From NCBI RefSeq assembly GCF_030273445.1, contig NZ_CP120678.1, forward strand, positions 597,501 to 661,500: a DNA stretch of 64,000 bases. Direction: 5' to 3'. A program made the position numbers and the translations under genes. The DNA is from Selenobaculum gibii. Lineage in GTDB: Bacteria > Bacillota > Negativicutes > ICN-92133. The notes under the pieces are model-generated. The model was not told the origin of the DNA. It did no database searches and worked only from the letters and a program-made list of their open reading frames with translations. This document shows, piece by piece, positions 45,942 through 53,309 of the stretch (position 1 is the stretch's first letter; every line of letters begins with the position of its first letter).

Positions 45942-45970
45942 TTGACAATAGATGAATTAGTGAATATAAT
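45942..45970 (+). promoter_or_regulatory. Promoter of amtB-glnK
   Basis: TTGACA (45942-45947), 17-bp spacer, TATAAT (45965-45970): a consensus housekeeping promoter about 235 bp upstream of amtB, leaving a long leader. Confidence 0.85.
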
Positions 45971-45975
45971 AATCA

Positions 45976-46180
45976 CATCAACAAGATATTTGATGGCAAT
46001 GAAGCCTTCTTACAAGTTACAGAGTATGATTTGTGACTGGTGAGAAGGCTTTTTCTTGTTTGTGAGATTTTGTTGATGGTAAAGGAGGCTGATAGTTATC
46101 ATTATTTTTTACAAAGGAATATGTGTAGACAATGGCGTCTGGTAAATTAAACGGAAAGTTTAATTTATCAGACGTTTATT
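45976..46180 (+). promoter_or_regulatory. Structured amtB leader with two terminator-like hairpins
   Basis: catcaacaa at the expected transcript start (45976-45984) pairs exactly with ttgttgatg (46070-46078). Inside, aagccttct (46002-46010) pairs with agaaggctt (46043-46051), followed by tttttc. A second hairpin, 17-bp arms 46136-46152 and 46158-46174 with loop ggaaa, is followed by tttatttatttt just before the amtB RBS. Between them lies an isolated strong aaaggagg (46081-46088). This looks like attenuation; the signal is not known. Confidence 0.65.
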
Positions 46181-46205
46181 TATTTTAAGAAAAGAGGGAA
46201 TGAAG

Positions 46206-47546
46206 ATGAAAAAGTTATGGTCAACGATATTTAACACTTTGGTGTTATTTGTGATGACAGTTTCAGTTACATTTGCTGCCGACGGTGAGGCTGTGATTGA
46301 TACAGGAGACACCGCGTGGGTATTGATTAGTGCAGCATTGGTATTCATCATGACTCCAGGTCTTGGTTTTTTCTATGGTGGTATGGTAAGAAATAAGAAT
46401 GTATTGAGTACAATTATGCAAAGCTTTTTTATTGTTGGACTTATATCAGTTGAATGGGTTTTAATTGGCTATACATTAACTTTTGGCGATGATATTTCTG
46501 GATTTATTGGTGATTTATCTAAAATTGGTTTAAGTGGGATTGATGTTCATACAGTGATGGGAACAATCCCTGAGTTTGCTTTTGTTGCATTTCAATGTAT
46601 GTTTGCAGTAATTACGCCAGCATTAATTACTGGTGCATTTGCAGAAAGAATGAAATTCTCCGCTTTTGTGACATTTATTTTGCTATGGGCTATACTTATT
46701 TATAACCCAATGGCACATTGGGTATGGGGCGGCGGTTGGCTTGCCGAATTAGGTGCGCTAGACTTCGCAGGTGGGTTAGTAATTCACATTCTTTCCGGTG
46801 TATCTGGCTTAGTTATTTGTTTAATGATTGGTAAAAGACGTGGCTATGGTAAGAGTCCAATTCTTCCGCACAATATTCCAATGGTTGTTTTAGGCGCGAC
46901 TTTACTTTGGTTTGGTTGGTTTGGGTTTAATGTAGGTAGTGCTTTAGGCGCGAATGGTCTTGCTGCAAATGCATTTATTGTTACGCAAGCGGCAGCAGCA
47001 GCAGCGACAGTATCTTGGGTTTTTGCAGAGTGGATGCATAATGGAAAGCCTACTGTATTTGGTGCAGCCAGCGGATGTGTTGCGGGTCTTGTAGCGATTA
47101 CTCCGGCAGCAGGTTTTGTAACTCCGATGCCAGCGATTTTAATTGGCCTTATCGGTGGTGTGATTTGTTACTTCTCTGTAGCAGTAGTAAAAGCAAAATT
47201 TGGTTATGATGATTCTTTGGATGCATTCGGGGTTCATGGTATTGGTGGTACTTGGGGTGCAATTGCAACTGGTCTTTGGGCAACAACTAGTGTAAATGAA
47301 TCTGGCGCAGATGGATTATTCTACGGTAATCAAGATTTATTGTTTATTCAAATTCTTTCTGTTGTTGCTGCATGGGTGTTAGCAATTGTTGGGACAGTAC
47401 TTTTAATTAAAATTATTGGTGCATTTATGAAAATTAGAGTGGATGAAAGTGATGAAATCGCTGGCGTGGATATTAGCGAGCATGGCGAACGTGCTTATGG
47501 TCAAAGTTTCGTTGCAGGTAATCCGTTGTTTGGAAATAAAGAATAG
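46206..47546 (+). CDS. amtB: Ammonium transporter
   Basis: The 446-residue protein has a signal peptide (to about VTFAADG) and eleven helices. Family signatures include FFYGGMVRNKNVLSTIMQS (about 56-74), the pore region with VIHILSGVSGLVI and DAFGVHGIGGTWGAIATG (twin-His element; about 338-355). It conducts ammonia and is usually closed by a PII protein, here encoded next. ATG 46206 is 7 nt from agaggga; ATG 46200 lies too close to it. Confidence 0.96.
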   Translation: MKKLWSTIFNTLVLFVMTVSVTFAADGEAVIDTGDTAWVLISAALVFIMTPGLGFFYGGMVRNKNVLSTIMQSFFIVGLISVEWVLIGYTLTFGDDISGFIGDLSKIGLSGIDVHTVMGTIPEFAFVAFQCMFAVITPALITGAFAERMKFSAFVTFILLWAILIYNPMAHWVWGGGWLAELGALDFAGGLVIHILSGVSGLVICLMIGKRRGYGKSPILPHNIPMVVLGATLLWFGWFGFNVGSALGANGLAANAFIVTQAAAAAATVSWVFAEWMHNGKPTVFGAASGCVAGLVAITPAAGFVTPMPAILIGLIGGVICYFSVAVVKAKFGYDDSLDAFGVHGIGGTWGAIATGLWATTSVNESGADGLFYGNQDLLFIQILSVVAAWVLAIVGTVLLIKIIGAFMKIRVDESDEIAGVDISEHGERAYGQSFVAGNPLFGNKE

Positions 47547-47590
47547 TTACTTTTAAGAGTCAATAGATTAAATTAAAAGGAGGAGTTTTT

Positions 47591-47950
47591 ATGAGGAAGA
47601 TTACGAAAATCGATATAATAACGAGACCTGGAAAATTAGAAGAGTTAAAAGAAGCTCTAAATGCAATCGGTGTTGCTGGTATGACGGTAAGTCAGGTATA
47701 TGGCTGTGGATTGCAAAAAGGTCATAAGGAAATTTATCGTGGTACGGAATATACAATTAATCTTGTACCAAAGGTAAAGATAGAAACGGTAGTTTGTGAG
47801 ATCCCAGTAGAAAAAGTATTAGAAGTTGCTAAACGTGTTTTAAATACAGGTCATATTGGCGATGGAAAAATATTTGTATACGATGTCGAAAATGCTGTAA
47901 GAATTCGTACTGGTGAAGAAGGCGATTTAGCAATTATAGACCAAAAATAA
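47591..47950 (+). CDS. glnK: PII nitrogen-regulatory protein
   Basis: The 119-residue protein matches PII: KIDIITRPGKLEELKEALNA, a T-loop YGCGLQKGHKEIYRGTEYTINLVPKVKIE with a Tyr near position 51-57, and GDGKIFVYDVENAVRIRTGEEG. PII binds ATP/ADP and 2-oxoglutarate and gates AmtB. The T-loop start GCGLQKGHKE is not the GRQKG(H)TE of enteric GlnB, so partner contacts may differ. It follows amtB by 44 bp with aaggaggag and ends at a terminator. Confidence 0.95.
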   Translation: MRKITKIDIITRPGKLEELKEALNAIGVAGMTVSQVYGCGLQKGHKEIYRGTEYTINLVPKVKIETVVCEIPVEKVLEVAKRVLNTGHIGDGKIFVYDVENAVRIRTGEEGDLAIIDQK

Positions 47951-47962
47951 TATTTAAATAAA

Positions 47963-48008
47963 AGAAAGCATTAAAGCTGATGATAAAGCTTTAATGCTTT
48001 TCTTTTGT
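47963..48008 (+). terminator. Terminator of amtB-glnK
   Basis: agaaagcattaaagc and gctttaatgctttt pair around a tgatgataaa loop with a T-rich tail. Confidence 0.9.
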
Positions 48009-48342
48009 TTAGATTTTTCATCTAAATCGAGCTTTTTCGGCAGGATTTTTTAGAAAAAAGTTTAACTTTTATAAATAGGAAATTAGTCATAGGAAGTTTA
48101 TTGAATTGAAACTATATAAAAAATAAAGCATTTGTTAAAAATTTAATAAGAAATAATGGATAAAGTCATTTATGGCTGACTTAGCCCATCGAAAATGTTG
48201 ACTATTCTATCTATGATTTTAATAAAAGATATCTAACTGGAAAGTCTAAGATTTGAAATGGACTGGTTGTAATTTTAATGAATGCAGAGTATTTTTTAGA
48301 AAAGTATGTTTAGTTTATTAAAAGTTAACATTAGAAAAGCAG
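48009..48342. other. Gap between glnK and the chemotaxis pair
   Basis: AT-rich and without an open frame of note. It must hold the promoter of the REC-CheX gene, but I see no convincing boxes. Confidence 0.5.
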
Positions 48343-48351
48343 GTGATAAAG

Positions 48352-49209
48352 TTGCGTAAGATTCGTTTATTAGTGGTAGATGACTCTCGGATTAGTCATG
48401 CAATGATAGAAGGTGTATTGGCGAGAACTAATTTTGAAATATGCGGCTCTGCTAAAAACTGTGCAGAAGCGGTAGAACTGTATAAGGAACTAAAACCTGA
48501 TGCGGTAACTATGGATATGAATCTACCTGATGCAGATGGGTTAGAGTGTAGCAGGCGGATATTGGAGATTAATCCCAAAGCAAAAATTATAATGATTAGC
48601 GCAATGCGGGATGCGAAACTTATGATGCGAGGAAGAACAGTAGGAATTTCATCTTTTTTACAAAAACCGTTAAATGCAACTGAACTTATTGATACGTTAA
48701 AAATTGCGTGTGGATTTACTGATGGTGATATGAGTATTTTACAAGAAACTTACGTGAAGCCTTTTGTAAAAGTATTGCAACAAAATCTATTCAGTCTCGC
48801 TGGGGTACATAGCAAAGTTTCTGTAGAACAAGACACGTCTTCAAGAATTTTAGCAGATGGAATTGCTATTATTATTGGAATTACCGGGAAACCGATAGGT
48901 AGAATGATTTTACATTCTGATTTTGATACGATGTATAACTTTGCGCAGATGGTGTTGGGGGAAGTTGAAAATGTAACGGAAGAGGAGGCAAACGATAGCA
49001 TGGAAGAACTTGCAAATATTATTGCTGGTAGAAGTGTCTCAATTATCAATGATATTTGCAAAGACAAAGAAATCCGCATCACACCGCCAGGAACGATTTG
49101 TGGAAACAATTTAGGTATAGTTAATCCAAAACTAACATCATTTAATGTTGAGGCTGTAACGAGATTAGGTGTATTTAAAATGAATATTGGCTTTGCTGGA
49201 GGAGAGTAA
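48352..49209 (+). CDS. Response regulator fused to a CheX-like phosphatase domain
   Basis: The first 120 residues are a receiver domain: RLLVVDDSRISH with the acidic pair, TMDMNLPDADG with the phospho-acceptor Asp (about 56), ISAMRD and LQKPLNA with the conserved Lys. The rest resembles CheX, a CheY-P phosphatase family, with the ExxN motif in MEELANIIAGRSVSI (about 218-232). Joining both could make a self-limiting signal. TTG 48352 sits 4 nt after aggtgat; GTG 48343 overlaps it. The separate CheX gene follows by 2 bp. Confidence 0.88.
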   Translation: MRKIRLLVVDDSRISHAMIEGVLARTNFEICGSAKNCAEAVELYKELKPDAVTMDMNLPDADGLECSRRILEINPKAKIIMISAMRDAKLMMRGRTVGISSFLQKPLNATELIDTLKIACGFTDGDMSILQETYVKPFVKVLQQNLFSLAGVHSKVSVEQDTSSRILADGIAIIIGITGKPIGRMILHSDFDTMYNFAQMVLGEVENVTEEEANDSMEELANIIAGRSVSIINDICKDKEIRITPPGTICGNNLGIVNPKLTSFNVEAVTRLGVFKMNIGFAGGE

Positions 49210-49211
49210 TT

Positions 49212-49670
49212 GTGGATGTTAAATTAATAAACCCATTCATCGATGCTGTTACTACAGTCATGCCACAAATGGGATTCCAAGACATCGCAAAGGGAAAGGT
49301 TTCTGTCAGAGAAAAATCTGCGATGAGTTTGGGCGTTACTGTTTTAGTTGGTGTGACACAGGCAGTTCGAGGGAATGTAGCATATAATATGACAGACGAT
49401 ACAGCGAAATTCATCGCTTCAACAATGATGTGTGGTATGCCGGTAGAAAATTTTGATGATATGGCACAAAGTGCTATTTCAGAAATGGCAAATATGCTCA
49501 CTGCAACAGCGGCAACAAATTTGACGACAATGGGATATGCTGTAGATATATCTACGCCAACATTGACAGTTGGTGATGGTTTTAATGTAAAAATCAGCAA
49601 TTCCCAATATCTTGTCATTGAATTATTAATTAGTTCTAAACCATTTGAAATTAATATTGCGTTAGAATAA
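49212..49670 (+). CDS. cheX: CheX-type chemotaxis phosphatase
   Basis: The 152-residue protein is a full CheX-like domain: NPFIDAVTTVMPQMGF at the start, then SAISEMANMLTATAATNL (about 94-111) with the catalytic Glu and Asn pair of the ExxN motif, and ISTPTLTVGDGF. CheX removes phosphate from CheY. GTG 49212 follows ggaggagag. It is the second gene of a two-gene unit with the REC-CheX fusion. Confidence 0.9.
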   Translation: MDVKLINPFIDAVTTVMPQMGFQDIAKGKVSVREKSAMSLGVTVLVGVTQAVRGNVAYNMTDDTAKFIASTMMCGMPVENFDDMAQSAISEMANMLTATAATNLTTMGYAVDISTPTLTVGDGFNVKISNSQYLVIELLISSKPFEINIALE

Positions 49671-49672
49671 AG

Positions 49673-49704
49673 AAAAACACCTTGGAATCCAAGGTGTTTT
49701 TTTA
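49673..49704. terminator. Bidirectional terminator
   Basis: aaaaacaccttgg and ccaaggtgttttttt pair tightly between convergent genes. Confidence 0.92.
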
Positions 49705-49716
49705 TAAATGTGTATA

Positions 49717-50889
49717 TTAGCGGATATGTTTTTTTACAAAATTTTCGATGCGGTTTAATGCTTCTGAAATTTTACTTACTGATGTAGCATAAGAGCAACG
49801 AACAAATCCTTCACCACTTTCTCCAAATGCGTTTCCAGGTACTAAAGCAACGCGCTCACTGCGAAGCAGTTGTTCTGCGAATTCTTCAGAAGAAAGACCG
49901 GTGTTTTTGATGCAAGGGAAAATATAGAATGCGCCTTTCGGTTCAAAACACTCTAAGCCCATATTACGCATTCCATCAAGAATTAGGTGGCGGCGGCGAT
50001 CATATTCAGCTACCATCTTTTTCATATTGGATTCGCCATGGCGAAGTGCTTCTACTGCGGCAATTTGTGCGGTAATTGGTGCGCAGAGCATTGTATATTG
50101 GTGAATTTTGGTCATTGCAGATATAAATTCTGGATTTGCTAATGCATACCCAATGCGCCAGCCAGTCATGGCATAAGATTTTGAAAAACCATTCAATAAG
50201 ATGGTACGGTCTTGCATATTAGGAAGTGCTGAAAAGCATGTATGAACTGCATCACCATAGACTAAGTTTGAATAGATTTCATCGGAAATAACGATAAGAT
50301 CGTGTGCTTCAGCAAATTTAGCTATTTCGAGCAATCCTTCTTTCGTCATAACTGCGCCAGTTGGATTATTGGGATATCCGATAAGTAAAACCTTTGTTTT
50401 GGGTGTAAGATGTTTTTCTAAATCTTCAACTGTTATACGAAATTCATTTTCAATACTTGTTGGCACGCCAATAGGATTTCCTCCAGCAAGTGTCACACAA
50501 GCTTTATAAGAAACGTAGCAAGGCTCGGGAATCAGAACTTCATCTCCAGGTGAAACTACAGTACGGAGTGCTAGATCAAGAGCTTCACTTACGCCAACGG
50601 TAATCAGAACTTCTTTTTTGGGATCATAAGAGACCTGATGATCTCTTAATAATAAACGGACAATTTCCTCACGAAGCTCTAATAATCCACGGTTTGCGGT
50701 ATATGCGGTATATCCTTGTTCTAAACCGTAAACACAGCTCTCGCGAATGTGCCAAGGTGTAATAAAATCAGGTTCTCCTACACCTAAAGAGATAACGTCT
50801 TCCATTTCAGCGGCAATATCAAAAAAACGACGAATTCCAGAGGGAGCAATTGCATTTACCGAAGGGGAAATACGTTTTGACCAACTCAT
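49717..50889 (-). CDS. Class I/II pyridoxal-phosphate aminotransferase
   Basis: The 390-residue protein has the aspartate-aminotransferase fold: GVGEPDFITPWHI, TANRGLLELREEI, IGYPNNPTGAVM (about 183-194), ISDEIYSNLVYGD, and NGFSKSYAMTGWRIGYA (about 233-249) with the PLP lysine. It resembles the PatA/aromatic aminotransferase group. Its start overlaps the Lrp-type gene by 4 bp, and the pair lies behind a T-box leader, so its product or substrate is likely an amino acid sensed through tRNA charging. Confidence 0.94.
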   Translation of the reverse strand: MSWSKRISPSVNAIAPSGIRRFFDIAAEMEDVISLGVGEPDFITPWHIRESCVYGLEQGYTAYTANRGLLELREEIVRLLLRDHQVSYDPKKEVLITVGVSEALDLALRTVVSPGDEVLIPEPCYVSYKACVTLAGGNPIGVPTSIENEFRITVEDLEKHLTPKTKVLLIGYPNNPTGAVMTKEGLLEIAKFAEAHDLIVISDEIYSNLVYGDAVHTCFSALPNMQDRTILLNGFSKSYAMTGWRIGYALANPEFISAMTKIHQYTMLCAPITAQIAAVEALRHGESNMKKMVAEYDRRRHLILDGMRNMGLECFEPKGAFYIFPCIKNTGLSSEEFAEQLLRSERVALVPGNAFGESGEGFVRCSYATSVSKISEALNRIENFVKKHIR

Positions 50890-51365
50890 GGTGACACCAC
50901 CAATCTACGATCTTTTTCTTGGTCGTTGATAATAACGCCATCTTTTTTGTACGCTTTTAACATAAAGTTGCTATGTGTACTGATAACACCATCAATTGTT
51001 GCAAGGCGAGTAGATACGAAATTGGAGACATCTTTTAAAGTTTTACCTTCAATCATAACAAGTAAGTCAAAACCACCAGACATAAGATATACTGAACGAA
51101 CTTCGGCAAATCGATAAATACGTTCAGCGATTGCGTCAAATCCAACTTCGCGCTGTGGCGTCACTTTTACTTCAATCGTTGCTGTTACACTGTCTATGCC
51201 AAATTTCTCCCAGTTGATTAAAGTATTGTACTTTAAGATAACTTTATCTTTTTCTAACTGTTTGATTTGTTCGCTTACTTCATATACAGATCTATTTAAC
51301 ATGGCAGCTAGTTCTTCAACCGGTCGTTTCGCATCATGCTCTAAAAGTTCAAGTAATTGTTTCAT
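50886..51365 (-). CDS. Lrp/AsnC-family regulator
   Basis: About 159 residues: an N-terminal HTH (ELLEHDAKRPVEELAAMLNRSVYEVSEQIKQLEKD) followed by a RAM/AsnC ligand domain (VTATIEVKVTPQREVGFDAIAERI, VRSVYLMSGGFDLLVMIEGKTL). These sense amino acids and control their metabolism. I start at ATG 51365 behind aggagtgatact; the longer frame begins inside the T-box terminator. It is co-transcribed with the overlapping aminotransferase gene. Confidence 0.92.
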   Translation of the reverse strand: MKQLLELLEHDAKRPVEELAAMLNRSVYEVSEQIKQLEKDKVILKYNTLINWEKFGIDSVTATIEVKVTPQREVGFDAIAERIYRFAEVRSVYLMSGGFDLLVMIEGKTLKDVSNFVSTRLATIDGVISTHSNFMLKAYKKDGVIINDQEKDRRLVVSP

Positions 51366-51384
51366 AGTATCACTCCTATTTTTT

Positions 51385-51630
51385 AATATAAAAAAAGCCC
51401 CCATCCTAAAAAGGACGAGAACTACTCCCGCGGTACCACCTTGATTAGCTAAAAGCTCACCTTCACCTCGTTAACGCCGAGCTACGGTACATCCTACTAA
51501 AATTTTTTATTTGTTCGGATAACAGCTCATGGGCAGCTTTCCAAATTCATACTCCTACCGATTTACAGCACCATCGGCTCTCTGAAAAGATTTATGAAAT
51601 GTACTCTTCCAATCATTGCTTATCATTTTA
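51385..51630 (-). promoter_or_regulatory. T-box leader
   Basis: On the minus strand: stem I begins agagagccgatggtgctgta, the antiterminator core is aaggtggtaccgcgggag (near 51434-51451), and a terminator ctcgtcc...ggatggggg with a T run ends it at about 51385. The TGGT in the T-box bulge would pair with an ACCA tRNA end, so a tRNA with discriminator A. The specifier lies in gtatgaatttggaaagctg; TAT (Tyr) or TTT (Phe) fit best, and both would suit an aromatic aminotransferase. The specifier is not settled. Confidence 0.9.
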
Positions 51631-51708
51631 TATTTGTATAAAATAATAACATAAGCCAAAAGAGGAATGCAATAGAATTTTTATAATAAATTTTAAGGAG
51701 TTGTTTTT

Positions 51709-52185
51709 ATGATCGTAGGTCATATTCGTAATTTAGAAAATGAGAAGTATCGTTTTCCAGCAAGTATTAAAAAAGCTTTACATTTTTTAAAAGAACAGAA
51801 TCTTTCAAAATTAAACGATGGAAAATATGAAATTGATGGTGAAAAAATTTTTGCTATGGTTTCTAGTTATATGAGTAAAGAACGCAGTGAGTGTAGGGCT
51901 GAAACACATCGAAAATATATTGATGTGCAGTTTATTGTAGAGGGAGAGGAGCTGATGGGGTATTGTGCATTGAATCCTGTGCTGGAAATTGAAGAAGACT
52001 GCGCTGAGGAACGCGATGCTATCTTCTATAAGGCTCTCATTCCAGAAAGTGATATTATCTTAAGTCAGGGAATGTACGCAGTAATTTATCCTCATGATGT
52101 GCATCGTCCTTGTTGTTTTCTTGATCAACCACAGAGGGTAAAAAAGGTTGTTATTAAAGTTAGTATTGACACTTTGGAAAAATAA
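51709..52185 (+). CDS. YhcH/YjgK/YiaL family protein
   Basis: The 158-residue cupin-like protein matches the DUF386 family (YhcH/NanQ, EbgC): FAMVSSYMSKERSECRAETHRKYIDVQFIVEGEELMGY and ILSQGMYAVIYPHDVHRPCC with metal-binding Glu and His residues. Relatives are anomerases or sugar-handling proteins (NanQ acts on N-acetylneuraminate). The substrate here is unknown. ATG follows aaggagttgttttt. It is divergent from the T-box operon. Confidence 0.92.
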   Translation: MIVGHIRNLENEKYRFPASIKKALHFLKEQNLSKLNDGKYEIDGEKIFAMVSSYMSKERSECRAETHRKYIDVQFIVEGEELMGYCALNPVLEIEEDCAEERDAIFYKALIPESDIILSQGMYAVIYPHDVHRPCCFLDQPQRVKKVVIKVSIDTLEK

Positions 52186-52205
52186 TATATAATACAATTG
52201 CCTTT

Positions 52206-52258
52206 ATAAAGCAGACTTGATTTAGTGGAGTATTTACTCTATACGAATCCTAGTCGCT
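52206..52258 (+). repeat. Dispersed hairpin repeat R9, short form
   Basis: ataaagcagacttgatttag, then tggagtatttactctatacg and aatcctagtc. Same order as R7, opposite strand, with changed bases in both arms. It lies 90 bp upstream of speD. Confidence 0.68.
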
Positions 52259-52347
52259 GAATAAAAAAAGGTTTTTGGTGGTTTATGTAGAATTGTAAAT
52301 GAGCTATTGGCAGATTGGAAATACTAATTGAAAAGTAAGGTGATTAA

Positions 52348-53148
52348 ATGGATATTAGGGAAATAAATAAATTGAAATTATATGGGTTTAATAATTTAAC
52401 GAAAAGTTTGAGCTTTAATATGTATGACATTTGTTATGCAAAAACAGCTGAGCATAAAAAAGAATATATTGAGTATATTGACGAAGAATATAATGCTGAA
52501 AGACTCACTAATATCCTCACTGAGGTTGCGCATATCATTGGTGCTAACATTTTAAATATTGCGAAACAAGATTATGAACCGCAAGGTGCCAGCGTAACGA
52601 TGTTGATTTCTGAAGAGCCAGTAGAACCAGTATCAGAAGCAGTAGTTTGTCATTTAGATAAAAGTCATATTACTGTTCACACGTATCCGGAAAGTCACCC
52701 TGATCAAGGAATTTCGACGTTTCGTGCCGATATTGACGTATCGACCTGTGGAAAAATTTCACCGCTTAAAGCATTAAACTATCTTTTAAAGTCTTTTTGC
52801 TCTGATATTGCGATTGTTGATTATCGGGTGAGAGGTTTTACACGTGATGTAAATGGTAAGAAATTCTTCATTGACCATAAAATTAACTCAATCCAAAATT
52901 ATATTGATCAAGAAATTAGAAACAAGTATCAGATGATTGATGTTAATGTATATCAAGAGCATATTTTCCATACGAAAATGCTTTTACGTGAATTTGATCT
53001 TGATAATTATTTATTTGGGACACCAAAGAATGAATTGACCATTGGTGAAAAGAAAAAAATTAAACAACGCTTGAAAAAGGAAATGGCAGAAATTTTCTAT
53101 GGGCGTAATATTCCAAAAGTAAGAGGAACTTTATCCGAGGGCTCATAA
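52348..53148 (+). CDS. speD: S-adenosylmethionine decarboxylase proenzyme
   Basis: The 266-residue protein is the long (E. coli-type) Spe[17 protein letters not shown] (about 110-125) holds the Ser at which the chain is cleaved to form the pyruvoyl group, followed by [22 protein letters not shown]. It makes decarboxylated SAM for spermidine synthesis. A speE gene is not adjacent. ATG follows agtaaggtgatta. No SAM riboswitch is apparent in the leader. Confidence 0.94.
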   Translation: MDIREINKLKLYGFNNLTKSLSFNMYDICYAKTAEHKKEYIEYIDEEYNAERLTNILTEVAHIIGANILNIAKQDYEPQGASVTMLISEEPVEPVSEAVVCHLDKSHITVHTYPESHPDQGISTFRADIDVSTCGKISPLKALNYLLKSFCSDIAIVDYRVRGFTRDVNGKKFFIDHKINSIQNYIDQEIRNKYQMIDVNVYQEHIFHTKMLLREFDLDNYLFGTPKNELTIGEKKKIKQRLKKEMAEIFYGRNIPKVRGTLSEGS

Positions 53149-53309
53149 CATTTGTTGTAGTCCTTAATTTCTTACCTGTTTTTATAGGCAAGCTATGTTT
53201 ATAAGCAGATAAGTTTCATAAGGTTCCTCTTACTTGCTGGAATTGATTTATTGGAGAGAATTTGCAATAATAAGTATTTAAGTTTGTAATTTTAGAGGGA
53301 GGTCTGACA

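Noticed and set aside
52186-53309. SAM or purine riboswitches before speD and purL
   Set aside because: None of the conserved core motifs could be found in either leader.
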